A stretch of 64,000 nucleotides of DNA from Paralichthys olivaceus (lineage: Eukaryota; Chordata; Actinopteri; Pleuronectiformes; Paralichthyidae). This document shows, piece by piece, positions 30,386-41,246 of this stretch; position 1 is the first letter of the stretch, and each line of letters starts with the position of its first letter. A program made the position numbers and the translations under genes. The stretch covers positions 12,784,501 to 12,848,500 of the forward strand of contig NC_091113.1 in NCBI RefSeq assembly GCF_024713975.1, read 5' to 3'. The notes beneath the pieces were generated by a model. That model ran no database searches, was not told the DNA's origin, and saw only the letters and a program-made list of their open reading frames with translations.

Positions 30386-30933
30386 CTGAAGCACAGGCGA
30401 CAAAACAAACGAGAGACAAGTTAGTTTTTCAATAAACTGAAAGATAAATTGCAGCAGCCAACATTTTCCAAATCTATACATTTGTTCTTAAAGTGAAATA
30501 TACAAACTGAGATTTACTGCATTACTTTAGATTCTACTTTGGCAACAATTCACAAGAATCTAAGAATCTTCAACGAACTTTGTATAAAACATCTTGTGAA
30601 ATGAAAATGTACATTTATTAGGTTGCTCTCTGCCACCTCTGTTGGACTGTTCAAATCACAACACACATCTGTTGAGATCAATTTAACAGAAACAAAATTA
30701 GTCATTACTATTATTATTGTTATTATATAAAACGAGAATTTAAATGCACTTTTTTTAAGTTATTATAAAAGCAACACCTCATCTTTATTTTATATCTTAT
30801 TGTTGCTAAAGCTGTTAACTTTGATATTCTGCTAACTACTTAGCTGAATATCAAATGTCTCTCTCTACCTCTGGGTCATTGAGGACAAAAGACTTGGATA
30901 GCCATTAAGGCATGTTCCCTATCTCTCTCTCTT

Positions 30934-30954
30934 TGTGTGTGTTGTCTGTGTGTT

Positions 30955-31046
<92 letters not shown>
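30934..31046. repeat. Long (TG)n/(CA)n microsatellite beside csnk1e exon 9
   Basis: TG repeats on the plus strand (CA on the csnk1e transcript), interrupted by GGGTGGG near 30998-31005. On the transcript the repeat begins 17 bases after the donor (ACAG|GTATGG, 31063/31062) of the exon that carries the csnk1e stop codon. Confidence 0.9.
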
Positions 31047-31095
31047 TCATGCGTGTCCATACCTGTCGCTGACCTGCAGGCCAGCCAAGATGAAT

Positions 31096-32708
31096 TCACT
31101 TTGCCAGATGTTCAAATGGCACACTGACCTGAGTATGAAGAGAAAGATGAGAAGCTTGAGGCAGCACAAAGAGAGACGACAGTAAGACACCTGAAGAACA
31201 CTATATGTTTAACGCCCTGTGCATTTACCTGAATCAGTTCTTTGAGGACAGAATGTGGCCTTTGTGATCTGTTGGCAGTCTCACAGAGGTTTTTACCTCA
31301 CAAAAGTTGCCGCTACATTTGCTAAAAATCATGTAGACAAGTAGACCCACAACGAAGACAGGAGCATAGTGCGCGATCAAAGGTTTGGACCACAGACATG
31401 TACTGCAGCCAGCCACCAGATGGCGATCAAGATGTTTTGGCTTCACTTTTGGAGAGCAGCATCCATGTTTATATACAGTCTATGGTTCGGATCAGTAGGG
31501 GAAGGCTTATTTACTGGTGCTGTAAGTCTTCTGAATAGAACCGACGGTACACCACAGTTGGTGAGTTCAGACCTGTTATTAACATCTGTCATGAGAGATC
31601 CAAAGTTATCTGTTCACCCCTGACATTAAAATGTGTCCTGAATGTGTCTCCTGTGACCACATCTCACTTCCCCCCTGAATTTGTAAATAAAAATGTTCAT
31701 ATGTTGTGATCACACAGTCTGAGTTAAGTTGTCACTGTGTCCGTGTGTCTTTGTGTCAGTGTGAGCAAGAGATAGAGAGAAAGAGTGAGAGAATGGAGAC
31801 AGGAGGAACTGAAGGAATCAATGAGCTGCATGAGGCTCCACAATGAAGAAAGATTCTACCAGTGTGAAAAAAATGGAAAATCATTTTGTATTTGTCAGTG
31901 TTGATATTGTGTCATTGTCCACAAACAAATCAATGTATAGACACCGAGAAGCAGAAAACTACATTTGATTCATTCATTGAAACTGTAGCAGTTCAGAGGA
32001 CATCAGTTGAGTAGGTGGTCAGATCTCAGGATGCATTCATGGCACGTTTGTGTGCGTTCACTCCTGTACTTAGAACTGGTCCAGTGACAGTTTTTCCTAC
32101 CTGTGATGCAGTGATGCGTGATTGGTCGAGGCGTGCAGTGAGGTCAGAGGAGGAGATGTTGGCGGGGGCCCCACGATGGAGCCTCATGGCCACCTTCCTC
32201 TCTCGCTCGGCTCGCTCTGCTCTCCCCGCCTGAGGCGAGCGGTTACCTGCACACATATGAAGACAGACACTTGAAATAAAAAGGTAACGCTGGTTTTCAG
32301 TTACATCCAAACATTAAAAAAACAACCACCATGCTGACCAGACTGCTGGACACCACGCGTAGCCGGATTGGACGGAGCAGCAGCGTCTGGCTCGTTCCTG
32401 ACTCTGTTCGCTGCTGACGGGTTCGGACCAGACGGCAGAGCTCGCCCTCCAGCTCCTCTCTGGCCTCCTCCTGCTCGCTCCTCCCCCTCTTTTCCCTCCC
32501 TCCTCTCCCTCTCTCCATCCTCTGCTGTCCGGCTGGCCCCCTGCAACAAAGAGGAGCAGATGAGGTGTGAAAGGAGGGAAAGAGTTTAACATCCAAGTTA
32601 GAATCACTTTGGGAAAACAAGACACTCACAAACTTCAGCATGTTCCAGTCAAAGACGTAGTCATAGGAGAAGCCCTGTCTGTGGAAAAGGTTCCTGAAGA
32701 GCTGCCTC

Positions 32709-32740
<32 letters not shown>

Positions 32741-35700
32741 CAGGGAGCGGCACAGATTCAGGTAGGTGGAGAACTCAGCTGGGAAACATAACAGAGAGCG
32801 ATAAGTGGATTTTAAAGACAGGTGAGGTGTTGAGCCTTTCCAGACAAAAATGAAAAATCCCTTTCACTGTTATCACATTCAGTTTTTTTGTATCAGACCC
32901 TTTTGTTGGCAAACTCTTTACTCACAGGGGTATCCCTTGCAGAGCACCTCAATGGGGGTGGACATTTTCTTCTCACTGATGCGCTCATACTTCTGCCTCT
33001 TGGTTGCAGCCTTGAGCCCTTGCCACGGCAGAGAGCCCAGGTTGAAGTACATGAGAACGTAGCCCAGAGACTCGAGGTCATCTCGCCTCGACTGCTCTGT
33101 GGAGGAAAGGACAAAACAAAGAGGAGAAAATGATACGGCGAAAAAGTTTGTGAGAGAAGAAAAGGCAGAGAAGGAGACAAAAAAAGCAAAAAGGAGAAGG
33201 AAAGAGACAAAGGAACCTGAGAACATCTGGGCCAACCTCTGTGTGTGACGACTTACCGATGCCCAGGTGGGTGTTGATGGAGGCGTAGCGTGCAGTGCCG
33301 GTGAGGTTCTTGTTCTCGCGGTAGGGGATGTGCTGGTGCGTTCTGGCGTCGCGGTACTTCTTGGCGAGGCCGAAGTCGATGATGTATACCAGGTTACCCT
33401 TCTTGCCGAGGCCCATCAGAAAGTTATCAGGCTTCACGTCTCTGTGGATGAAGTTCTTGGAGTGGATGTATTCAATCCTACTGATCTGAAGCAGCGAGAC
33501 AGGAAAAGGCTTTAGTTTGGATTAAAGATGAGTATTGGTGGTCTTACATGTTGAACCCCACAGGAAATTCAATATATGCAATTGAATGCAGAAAATAGTA
33601 AGTAAAATTGTAGTGTAGTGTAGTGTGCTCTCTATATTCAGACTTTTGTTGAGTGTTTCATCCATAACTACAGGTGAGTTTTAAAGGCCACAGTTCTCAT
33701 TGCCTGTTGAAATAATAGTTGAGTCACTGGTCTTGATCAATAAGTCCCGTCAGCCTGTCTGCAGATATACGAGGGTCATTTTATATTATGAGACAATTAA
33801 AATCTTGGTTATTGCCCTGTTAGAGGAGAGGAGAGGAACATGAGGAGAGGAGAGAAGGAGATAGGAAATTAGGTCAAAATGGTCAAGAGAAAATGGGACA
33901 AAAAGAACAAATGTAGCAGTTGCAGTCTATAGAATATGATGGATTAAAAAACGCTCATAAAGGACACCACAGGCTGACCTATGTGACGAGGACTACGTCG
34001 CCTCGAGGAGCCTCCACGTCCCAGATAATTGACTTTTATGGAGGAGTGAGGGGATGAGCTTTGTCTGGAGCCAGGAAACAAGCTTCAGAAGTTTCAATGC
34101 AAATTATTCTCTGGTTTCAAATTCATTTAGTTCTAGTTTAAAAAATAGGGATGTGCTTTTATTGAAATGTATAAATTCACAGTCAGAGATTGACTTGCAT
34201 TGTGTGCAAACAAAGGCAAAAATTTATTCAGCTGTATATTTGGAATGGGCACGGCACTGGCATGATCTAATTTGTACCTTTAAATGATCTATAATTCAGT
34301 TTCTACTTTGAGGAACCCCTTCATAAAGACTCAATTAGATCTGTATTGAGTTGCTCCTGTGTGTGTGTGGGGGGGGGGGTGGGGGGGGTGGGGTGGGGTG
34401 GGGGAGGGGGGTATGACAGTGTGGACTGCAGTCAGTCAGTCTCCCTCACCATCTGGTCGGCCAGCAGCAGCACTGTTTTCAGGCTGAACTTGCGGGAGCA
34501 GAAGTTGAACAGGTCCTCCAGGCTGGGGCCGAGCAGCTCCATGACCATGACGTTGTAGTCGCCTTCGGCTCCGCACCACTTAATGGACGGGATTCCCACT
34601 GTTGGGAGGAAAAGGCGAAGGAGGAAGAGGAAACTTAGTATTGCATCATAACACATGGACAAGTAATATCATTATTTATCATTTACAATTTAGTTTTTTA
34701 TTATTTTCATTCTAAACAATTTATCAGTTACTGTAAGCCAATTGTTTCTTTCTTTGTTGCTCTGTTTGGTTGTATATTATGTTTATATTTTCCATTTATG
34801 TATTATTATACTAACAGACATTATTTAAGTAAAAGTTAGTGGTAATAGCACAGATAAGATTATATATGACCTTGTTTTAAATGACTTTATCAGTATATAA
34901 AGATGCTTTATCATTATACAGTTACATACATAGTAACTACATATAGTTTTATTTTATATAGTTTGGTTCAATTTCTATAACATAACCATTTTATAGTTGA
35001 GGATTATTAATGTATAAAGTGCATGTTGCATATAATGTACATAGGTTATGTATGACACAAAAATATCAATTTAATTTATTATTCATACAATTACATTACA
35101 CAACTGGATTTCAGATTTTTTACTTAGTGTAGGCTGTATATATATCCATATTTTATTTTATCTTATATAGGCTTTATCTATGTTATCATCTCTGTCTGTA
35201 CAAGTGCCTTTAAAGGTCAATAAAGTTCATATTGTGCGATATCTGTTGAATCCATCATTATCATGCAACACTAAAACAACGCTCAACAGCCATGTTGAGT
35301 GTGAATCAAATCTCTTAGCAACAGTAAATTTACTTAATGTACTTTCAAAGACGTGTGGCGTTGTCCTGAAGTGACCTCACGTGCCCTAAAATGGCCCCTA
35401 AACAACTGTCATCCATCAACAGCCATAAATACCTCGGAAACTCTTCGAACAGCTGAAACTCCTCACTTCCTCTCAGTGGCTTTTAGTAAACCTGTCAAAC
35501 CTCTAAATAAAAACTCTTCAGTGCATCTCACCTCCGCCCTGCATCATCTTGTAGAACTTGCTCTCAATGTGGAGCTGTGGATGTTTGGTCTTCACACATT
35601 CCAGTTTGATGGCTACTTCCTCTCCAGTAGCGATGTTGGAACCTGAGGGGAGGGAGTTCCAACACCTCAGCAGCAGCAGCAACCGGAGATTTATCACCGA

Positions 35701-35795
35701 AAATACCAAACATACTCACCGAGGTAAATGTCTCCAAAGGATCCGCTTCCTATCTTCCTCCCGAGGCGATACTTGTTCCCCACCCTCAACTCCAT
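31096..35795 (-). CDS. csnk1e: Casein kinase 1 epsilon
   Basis: Ser/Thr kinase of the CK1 family, acting on PER clock proteins, Dishevelled and other targets in cytosol and nucleus. Nine coding exons on the minus strand: 35795-35720, 35642-35532, 34598-34450, 33485-33257, 33096-32926, 32778-32630, 32540-32339, 32246-32101 and 31128-31096. They total 1266 nt, giving 421 residues (human 416). The catalytic domain is intact: glycine loop [17 protein letters not shown] lysine, HRDVKPDN catalytic loop, DFGLAKKY, and TARYASIN around the position of the hamster tau mutation. The regulatory tail is Arg/Glu/Gly-rich and less conserved, then [20 protein letters not shown] and the C-terminus [10 protein letters not shown] (human TSVPFDHLGK), which favours epsilon over delta. 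The donor after 32339 (GTCAGC) is weak; reading through would truncate the tail. Confidence 0.96.
31375..31490 (+). repeat. Common teleost interspersed repeat fragment
   Basis: Carries TACTGCAGCCAGCCACCAGA, TGGCGATCAAGATGTTTTGG, CTTCACTTTTGGAGAGCAGC and TTTATATACAGTCTATGG, which I recognise as a frequent fish repeat end. Lies in the csnk1e intron before exon 9. Confidence 0.6.
34369..34411 (+). repeat. G-run tract with G-quadruplex potential
   Basis: Eight or more G-runs of four or longer separated by single T or A. It lies 39 bases past the csnk1e exon 3 donor, so the transcript has C-runs and the template strand G-runs. Confidence 0.85.
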
Positions 35796-37300
35796 GGCCT
35801 CTTAGTGTTTCAACTCACTGAAGGGGTCAACGATCACGTGCAGACAGACACACACACACACACACACACACACAAGAGAGAGAGCTGTCATCAATCACTG
35901 CTGATCAATAGAGTTAAAGGACACTGGTGCAAAGCTGCAGACTTTAGACTGAGCCCTGTAGAGCTGCTGTATCCTGGAAGAAAATCAAAATGGAAAAACA
36001 AAAATCAGGCAATGAGACGTGAAAGAGTGAAATAACTGCAGGTCACTGAGCCAAAACAGTGACATAGTGCAGCCGGAGTGTTGACTCAGTGGAACTGGGA
36101 AGGAAAAAACGTTGCTCATGTCCAGCCTTGAAGTGAATGAATGCACTAGTGGAAGCAAAAGTGCCCAACATGTAACACAACAGCCCTTGTGTCATAATCA
36201 GCTGTGTTTTTGTTGAGTTAGGGTCATCGCACAATTAATCCTGCTCTATCCCAAAAGACGATGTGGGCCACTCAAGTGGCAAAGAGAAACATAGTGTGGA
36301 GTTGTATAACATGATTTATTCTGAGCTGCAGGGCGGCTGGTGGTGGGGGTTGCTGATGGGGACAGGATCAGCATCTTACACACTTCAAATGAGTCTGGTC
36401 CTGTATACAGTACAAGCTATTTGCATAAACCCCCCAATTCCTGACCGGAGTCCCCTGACAAAAAGCGAATGAGTCATGTTTTCCTCAGCCTGCAGACCCC
36501 GTATGTCTAAAATAAGAGGGACATGACTGAAGGCTTAAATTGTCTACAAGCCAGTTTGGCATTGCACTGAATGCTGACTTAAGTTCCTTTCTATTTTGGC
36601 TGCATTGTACCTACATGCACCCCCACCTCATCCACATGCACGGTGCAGGTGGGGGAAATGTGAGGCAGAGCCAAGCCACTGCTGCACATGAACCAAACCC
36701 CTGTTACCTCAGATGTCTCCTGTTTCTGCCTCCAGAGCTGCTGCTGCTGCTGTCAGTGTTACAAAACTGGGAGCTGCAGAAGGACTGCAACAACAAACAC
36801 ACACAAACACACACACACACACAAACACACAGAAGCAAGAAGGATGTGATGTTTTCACAGAGGATCTACTTCATGCAGCTGCCCCAGTTAACACGGGAGA
36901 GCGGGGAAAAGAGGGGAGGGTGATGAATGCAAAAAAAAAAAAAAAACACCTCACTGACCAGAAAAAATAACCGCACCCTCCTTATTGTGAGCCCCCACCG
37001 TCCCATGCACACACAAGCACCCCGATATGTGTAACCTGAATCCACCCCATCACACAGACACGCACCACCGAGCCCCCAGACACCTTGACTGGCCGGCACA
37101 CAGGCTGCGCCGCCCGCCTCCTCCTCACCGGGTTCAGTCCCGATCCGTGGGTTCGCCCGGTTCCGCCTCACTCAGGACCCTGGACAGCGACGCGGCGGCG
37201 CGGCTCCGGGCGGCTCATAATAACCTCGGGGATCTGTGACCTCAGCTGCCGCGTCCCGCAGAAAGACCACCCGGCTCTCTCTCTCCTCCGCCCTTGCTCC
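35796..37300 (-). promoter_or_regulatory. csnk1e 5' UTR, first intron and candidate promoter
   Basis: The coding exon 1 has a likely acceptor (CCCCTTCAG) at about 35819, so an upstream non-coding exon exists. A CpG-rich block at about 37080-37260 is the best promoter candidate; its exact exon and donor are not clear (CAG|GTTACA near 37030 is one possibility). A (CA)n(GA)n microsatellite lies at 35842-35884, a shorter CA run at 36796-36830, and A17 at 36931-36947. CT repeats lie just upstream at 37413-37470. Confidence 0.4.
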
Positions 37301-38029
37301 AAAAATAAAGAATGTATGTGCAGAATTATCCGAGCAGACACGAACCCTGCGATTTCCTACGACTCTCCACTGTCACGATTTCTGATTTCTAATGAGGAAA
37401 AACCAGACATTCAGTTCTCTCTCTCTCTCTCTCTCTTACACACCTCCACCCAGCTCTCTCTCTCTCTCAGTTTACACCATTGACAATATCGATGATGTCA
37501 TCCGGAGACTTGCAGAGATGCCCGGATTGTCTTAAAGCCGCCGCGCTGCTGCTGCTGCTGGTTTCTGCATGAGGCGTGGATGAGGCGCACGGAGCCACCA
37601 GCACGAATCACAGTGCTCACTGATCATTTTCTACAGTGGAGGAAAATAATGTGCAGGTTATACAGGTCTGTAGAAAAAAACCTGCAAGATTCTTTGGTTT
37701 CTATTATTCATATTTATTTCCTACTCTTTAAGCTACGTTTCTCCCAAATTCCAAATTGACACTGGAATGAAATGGCTGCCATAGATGCTGATGCAGATTT
37801 AAAGCAAATCTGCAGTGCATGGTCTCTTTAGGTTTTTTCTGAGTTGTATATTTAGGCCAGCTCATAGATGAATCTGTGGATATGAAAAGTTAGTGTACCC
37901 TGCCCCTTCTGGTGCTCCTGACAAATATTACTTATCTAATTCATTAATTCATTCCACATATTTGCATTCAGTGAGTTGTCATACTCCAGTGTAGTTCAGA
38001 TTAGAATTGAATTAGCATGTTTTACCGCC

Positions 38030-38495
38030 ATGTGATTGTAATAATACGAGGTCCCTGTGACCCTTGACTACTGAAATCTGGAAAATTGTTCTTTGGATCA
38101 AAATTTGAAAAGGCAGAATTGTGATATCAGGCTCAAGAGGCCAAACACTTGTTTTGTGAGGCCGCCTTGATCTTGACCTTTGACCACCCAAATCAAATCA
38201 ATCTAAGAGAACAGTTGTGTTAATTTAAAAAGTGTCTCAAGGCGTTCTAAAGAAGGTAAAAGACTGATCAATCTGACTTTGACATTTGACCACCACCAAA
38301 ATTCAACCAGGTCATCGGTGAGTCCAACTGAACCATTGTAACAAACTTGAAACCATTTCCTCAAAGTGTTCTTGAGATATTGCACTAACAAGAACAAAAA
38401 CATATTTTATGAGATCACAGCGATATTGAGGTTTGACCACCTAATTCTAATCAGTTCATCATAAAGTCCAACTGAACGTTTGAACCAAACTTAAA
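38030..38495. repeat. Tandemly arranged teleost repeat units
   Basis: Recurring phrases: CTTGACCTTTGACCACCCAA, GACATTTGACCACCACC and GAGGTTTGACCACCTAATTC; GAGTCCAACTGAACCATT and AAAGTCCAACTGAACGTT; CAAAGTGTTCTTGAGATATT. At least three diverged copies of a unit lie in a row. I recognise this family as abundant in fish; its origin is unclear to me. Confidence 0.65.
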
Positions 38496-38503
38496 GAGTT
38501 TAC

Positions 38504-39098
38504 CATAAAGGGATAGATCATGGAAAAATGAAAATTGACATATTATCATACTCACTACTGTGGTGATGGAGGGGTGGGTGAAGGGTTTGAGTCCACAATA
38601 CACTTTTGGAGTTTAAAGGGTAGACAGCGTTGCAGCCAAATCCAATACAATTTAAGGAACTGGTGATAATTTCAGCCTAAATAACCTCAACCAGAAGTGG
38701 GGATGCTAGCGGATGTAGCGAAGCCAACGTGCACGCCCTTGGGTAAGAGCTTGTGTGCAGCGTCGGCTGATTTCTGGTGTGTGTGCGAACACGGCTCTGA
38801 GGAGGACATCAGTGAACACTTAGGCTAAAAACGTGATGTTGGTGACGCCATTTTGAGTCACATATGAATGTCGTGGGTTACAGACACTTGGATGATACCA
38901 CACGAGCTGTATGGAGGCATTTTATGTTTTTTCCTGTTTTATTACATTTGAAATATTTATCACCATTTACTTCAATTGGCTGCAACGCTGTTTTAAGTGT
39001 TTTGTGGACTCAAACACTTCACCCACCCCTCCAACAGCATAGTGGTGAGTAGCTAATGAGTGAATTTTCATTTTTTTCTGTGAACTGTCCCCTTAAGG
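38504..39098. mobile_element. MITE with long inverted arms, csnk1e-tnrc6b intergenic
   Basis: The left arm reads AAAGGGATAGATCATGG, AAAATGAAAATTGACATA, GGAGGGGTGGGTGAAGGGTT, TGAGTCCACAATACAC. The right arm, reverse-complemented, reads AAGGGGACAGTTCACAG, AAAATGAAAATTCACTC, GGAGGGGTGGGTGAAGTGTT, TGAGTCCACAAAACAC. The arms extend over 100 bp, with further pairing (AGCGTTGCAGCCAA on both sides). No transposase is present. The interior (38700-38860) is unrelated. Confidence 0.82.
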
Positions 39099-39429
39099 CC
39101 TTATTGAGACCAGAAAACCATGAAACAAGTCAGACTGGGATTCGTCATCATAGGTTGCAACAGAACTTTTCTAGCACAGATCACTGGAGGGTGGATTCAG
39201 ACGAGACTCTTTCAGAAATACACCATAGTCATGGTAGCATACACACACGGCTGCACTGCAGTTCTATTGACTTCACTCTTCCAGAGCACAGGAGTGACGT
39301 GTGAATTCATGATAGTTGACATTTGAAACAGCGGCAGAGCATGTGCCATGAATTCCTGACATCCCATAGGTCAGGTGTGAACACTTCGATCGCACACAAA
39401 CACCAAACCACCACAGATTCAATTCAACC

Positions 39430-39435
39430 TTTATT
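39430..39435 (-). terminator. tnrc6b poly(A) signal
   Basis: AATAAA on the minus strand, 1.8 kb past the tnrc6b stop. The interval 39436-41246 is non-coding, AT-rich 3' UTR with A/T homopolymers (39915-39928, 40165-40196, 40556-40581) and a CATCCATC run near 39846, with no other gene visible. Confidence 0.6.
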
Positions 39436-41246
39436 ATCTTGTTCTTTTCTGCTTTAAATTAATTTCCTCTCCTTTTTGTAACATCTGAAATAAACAAAAA
39501 CGTCCTGAACAGGAGTGATAATAAAGACTGACTTAATTTAAATTGATACATAATAAACAAACAAACAAACAGTAAAACATATGTAATGTCTTTAACGTGT
39601 CTGTAAAACACTGTTCCAGCTCAGCTTGGTATGATAGGATTTGGCATCGCTAATAGAAATGCCTTCAGTTGTTTGCTTCGTCTTAAAAACAAAATATCAT
39701 TCTCTTATTGCATTTGACAAAGAAAAAACAAACAGGAACAAAATGCTGCTAAAAAACACAACTTAAGAGACGTATGCAATAGTGCCGATGTTTTTGAACC
39801 TTTTTAAGCTATCACAACAGTCAGTCAAGCACATAAACGTGTATACATCCATCCATCCATCTATCCACCCTCGTTCACACTCACACACATTTCTCATGAA
39901 TCTCTCATGGACAAGAAAAAAAAAAAAACATTCAACATTGTAGCAATAACACAGACACTCCTATCATCATCTTCATCATGTCCTCCTCCATTCGGTCATA
40001 CTGTCAACGCTCCTTTCATGCACACACAGGCAGGCAGGAGGGCACCTTGTACAGCGAGTAAATAAGTGATCATAGTCATCATTAACGTCATGACAATATA
40101 TAATAATAACCAACTTGATTTCTTGAGTAAGAAAAAATATAATAGCGAGGTCAGTGTTTGAAGGGCAAAAAAAAAAAAAGAAAAAAGAAAAAAAGAGGAC
40201 ATCTCTGGATTTTCCACAAAGTTTCACACGTTTCTCTTTTTCTTTTAAAACAGAAAAAAAAAATATGATAAACAACCGACGTACATCAACAAGGAGATAC
40301 AATTTTGCTTGTCAAATATAAGAGCAGTGTGTAACTGATGAGAAGGTGTGATGCTGCTGTCATGGCGGGCAGGCGGCCGCTGGGTGTTAGCCAAGGCCAC
40401 TGCTGTTGTAACATTTAAGTCGTCCGGTTAAGGTCTGTGTAGTTGTTGTATTGTAGCTCTGTTTCAAAAATGGAGGGATTTGTGGATGATGTGTCAACAA
40501 CAAACCCAAAGGCATATAGTGCAAGTTTGGCTAATGTTGTTTTTGTTAGGATTTTTCTTTTTTTTTCTTTTTTTTTTTTTAAACCCTGGGTCCCATGTTG
40601 ATGGCATATTTCCACCAAGATAGAGGCGTCAGTACCAACTAAAAACACTCCTCTTCCACATCTCAAAGGTTGCTGATCATCCGCTTGACTCAGTAGTGTG
40701 GTGCCGTCCAAACAATTTTCTACAAACTCCAGATCCTTCCCCCACTCTCACGCTTCCAAACATGAGAACTCAGAAGTACGCCTGCCAGGTCTACGAGGGC
40801 TCAGTTTGCAAGTCTGAATTTTGAGATTCAACCATTAAATAGAGTAATACAAAAAGAAAAAGGAAAGAACTGTGGAACACTAAAAACAGCAATAGCTAAA
40901 CTTGTCAACGACGTGTACGACTCTGGCTGAGCCTGTCTACAGTGCATGCCTGAGTGACTGGGTCTCTGAAAGCAGATGGGATTTGGAGTAAAAAGACAAA
41001 GAGCTGTCCAGTTGAGTCCTAAAGAGGATGAATAAATGGATTTCACCTTTTTCCCCCATTTCAAGTTTCACTGTTATCTTCATTTAAAGTTAAGCGGTTT
41101 AATGTGTGTGTGAGAATGATATGTGCATGTACTGAATGCATGTATGTTGGGTGACCAGTGTAGCTTGAATTCACGTCATCTCTGCATGTAAGTAAGTGCA
41201 GAGTGTGACATATGTGTTACAATGGGTGTGTGTGTCAGTCAGACCC

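Noticed and set aside
32297-32641. Alternative frames over csnk1e exon 7 (114 and 103 residues)
   Set aside because: Only the frame giving [16 protein letters not shown] joins both neighbouring exons in phase and resembles the CK1 epsilon tail.
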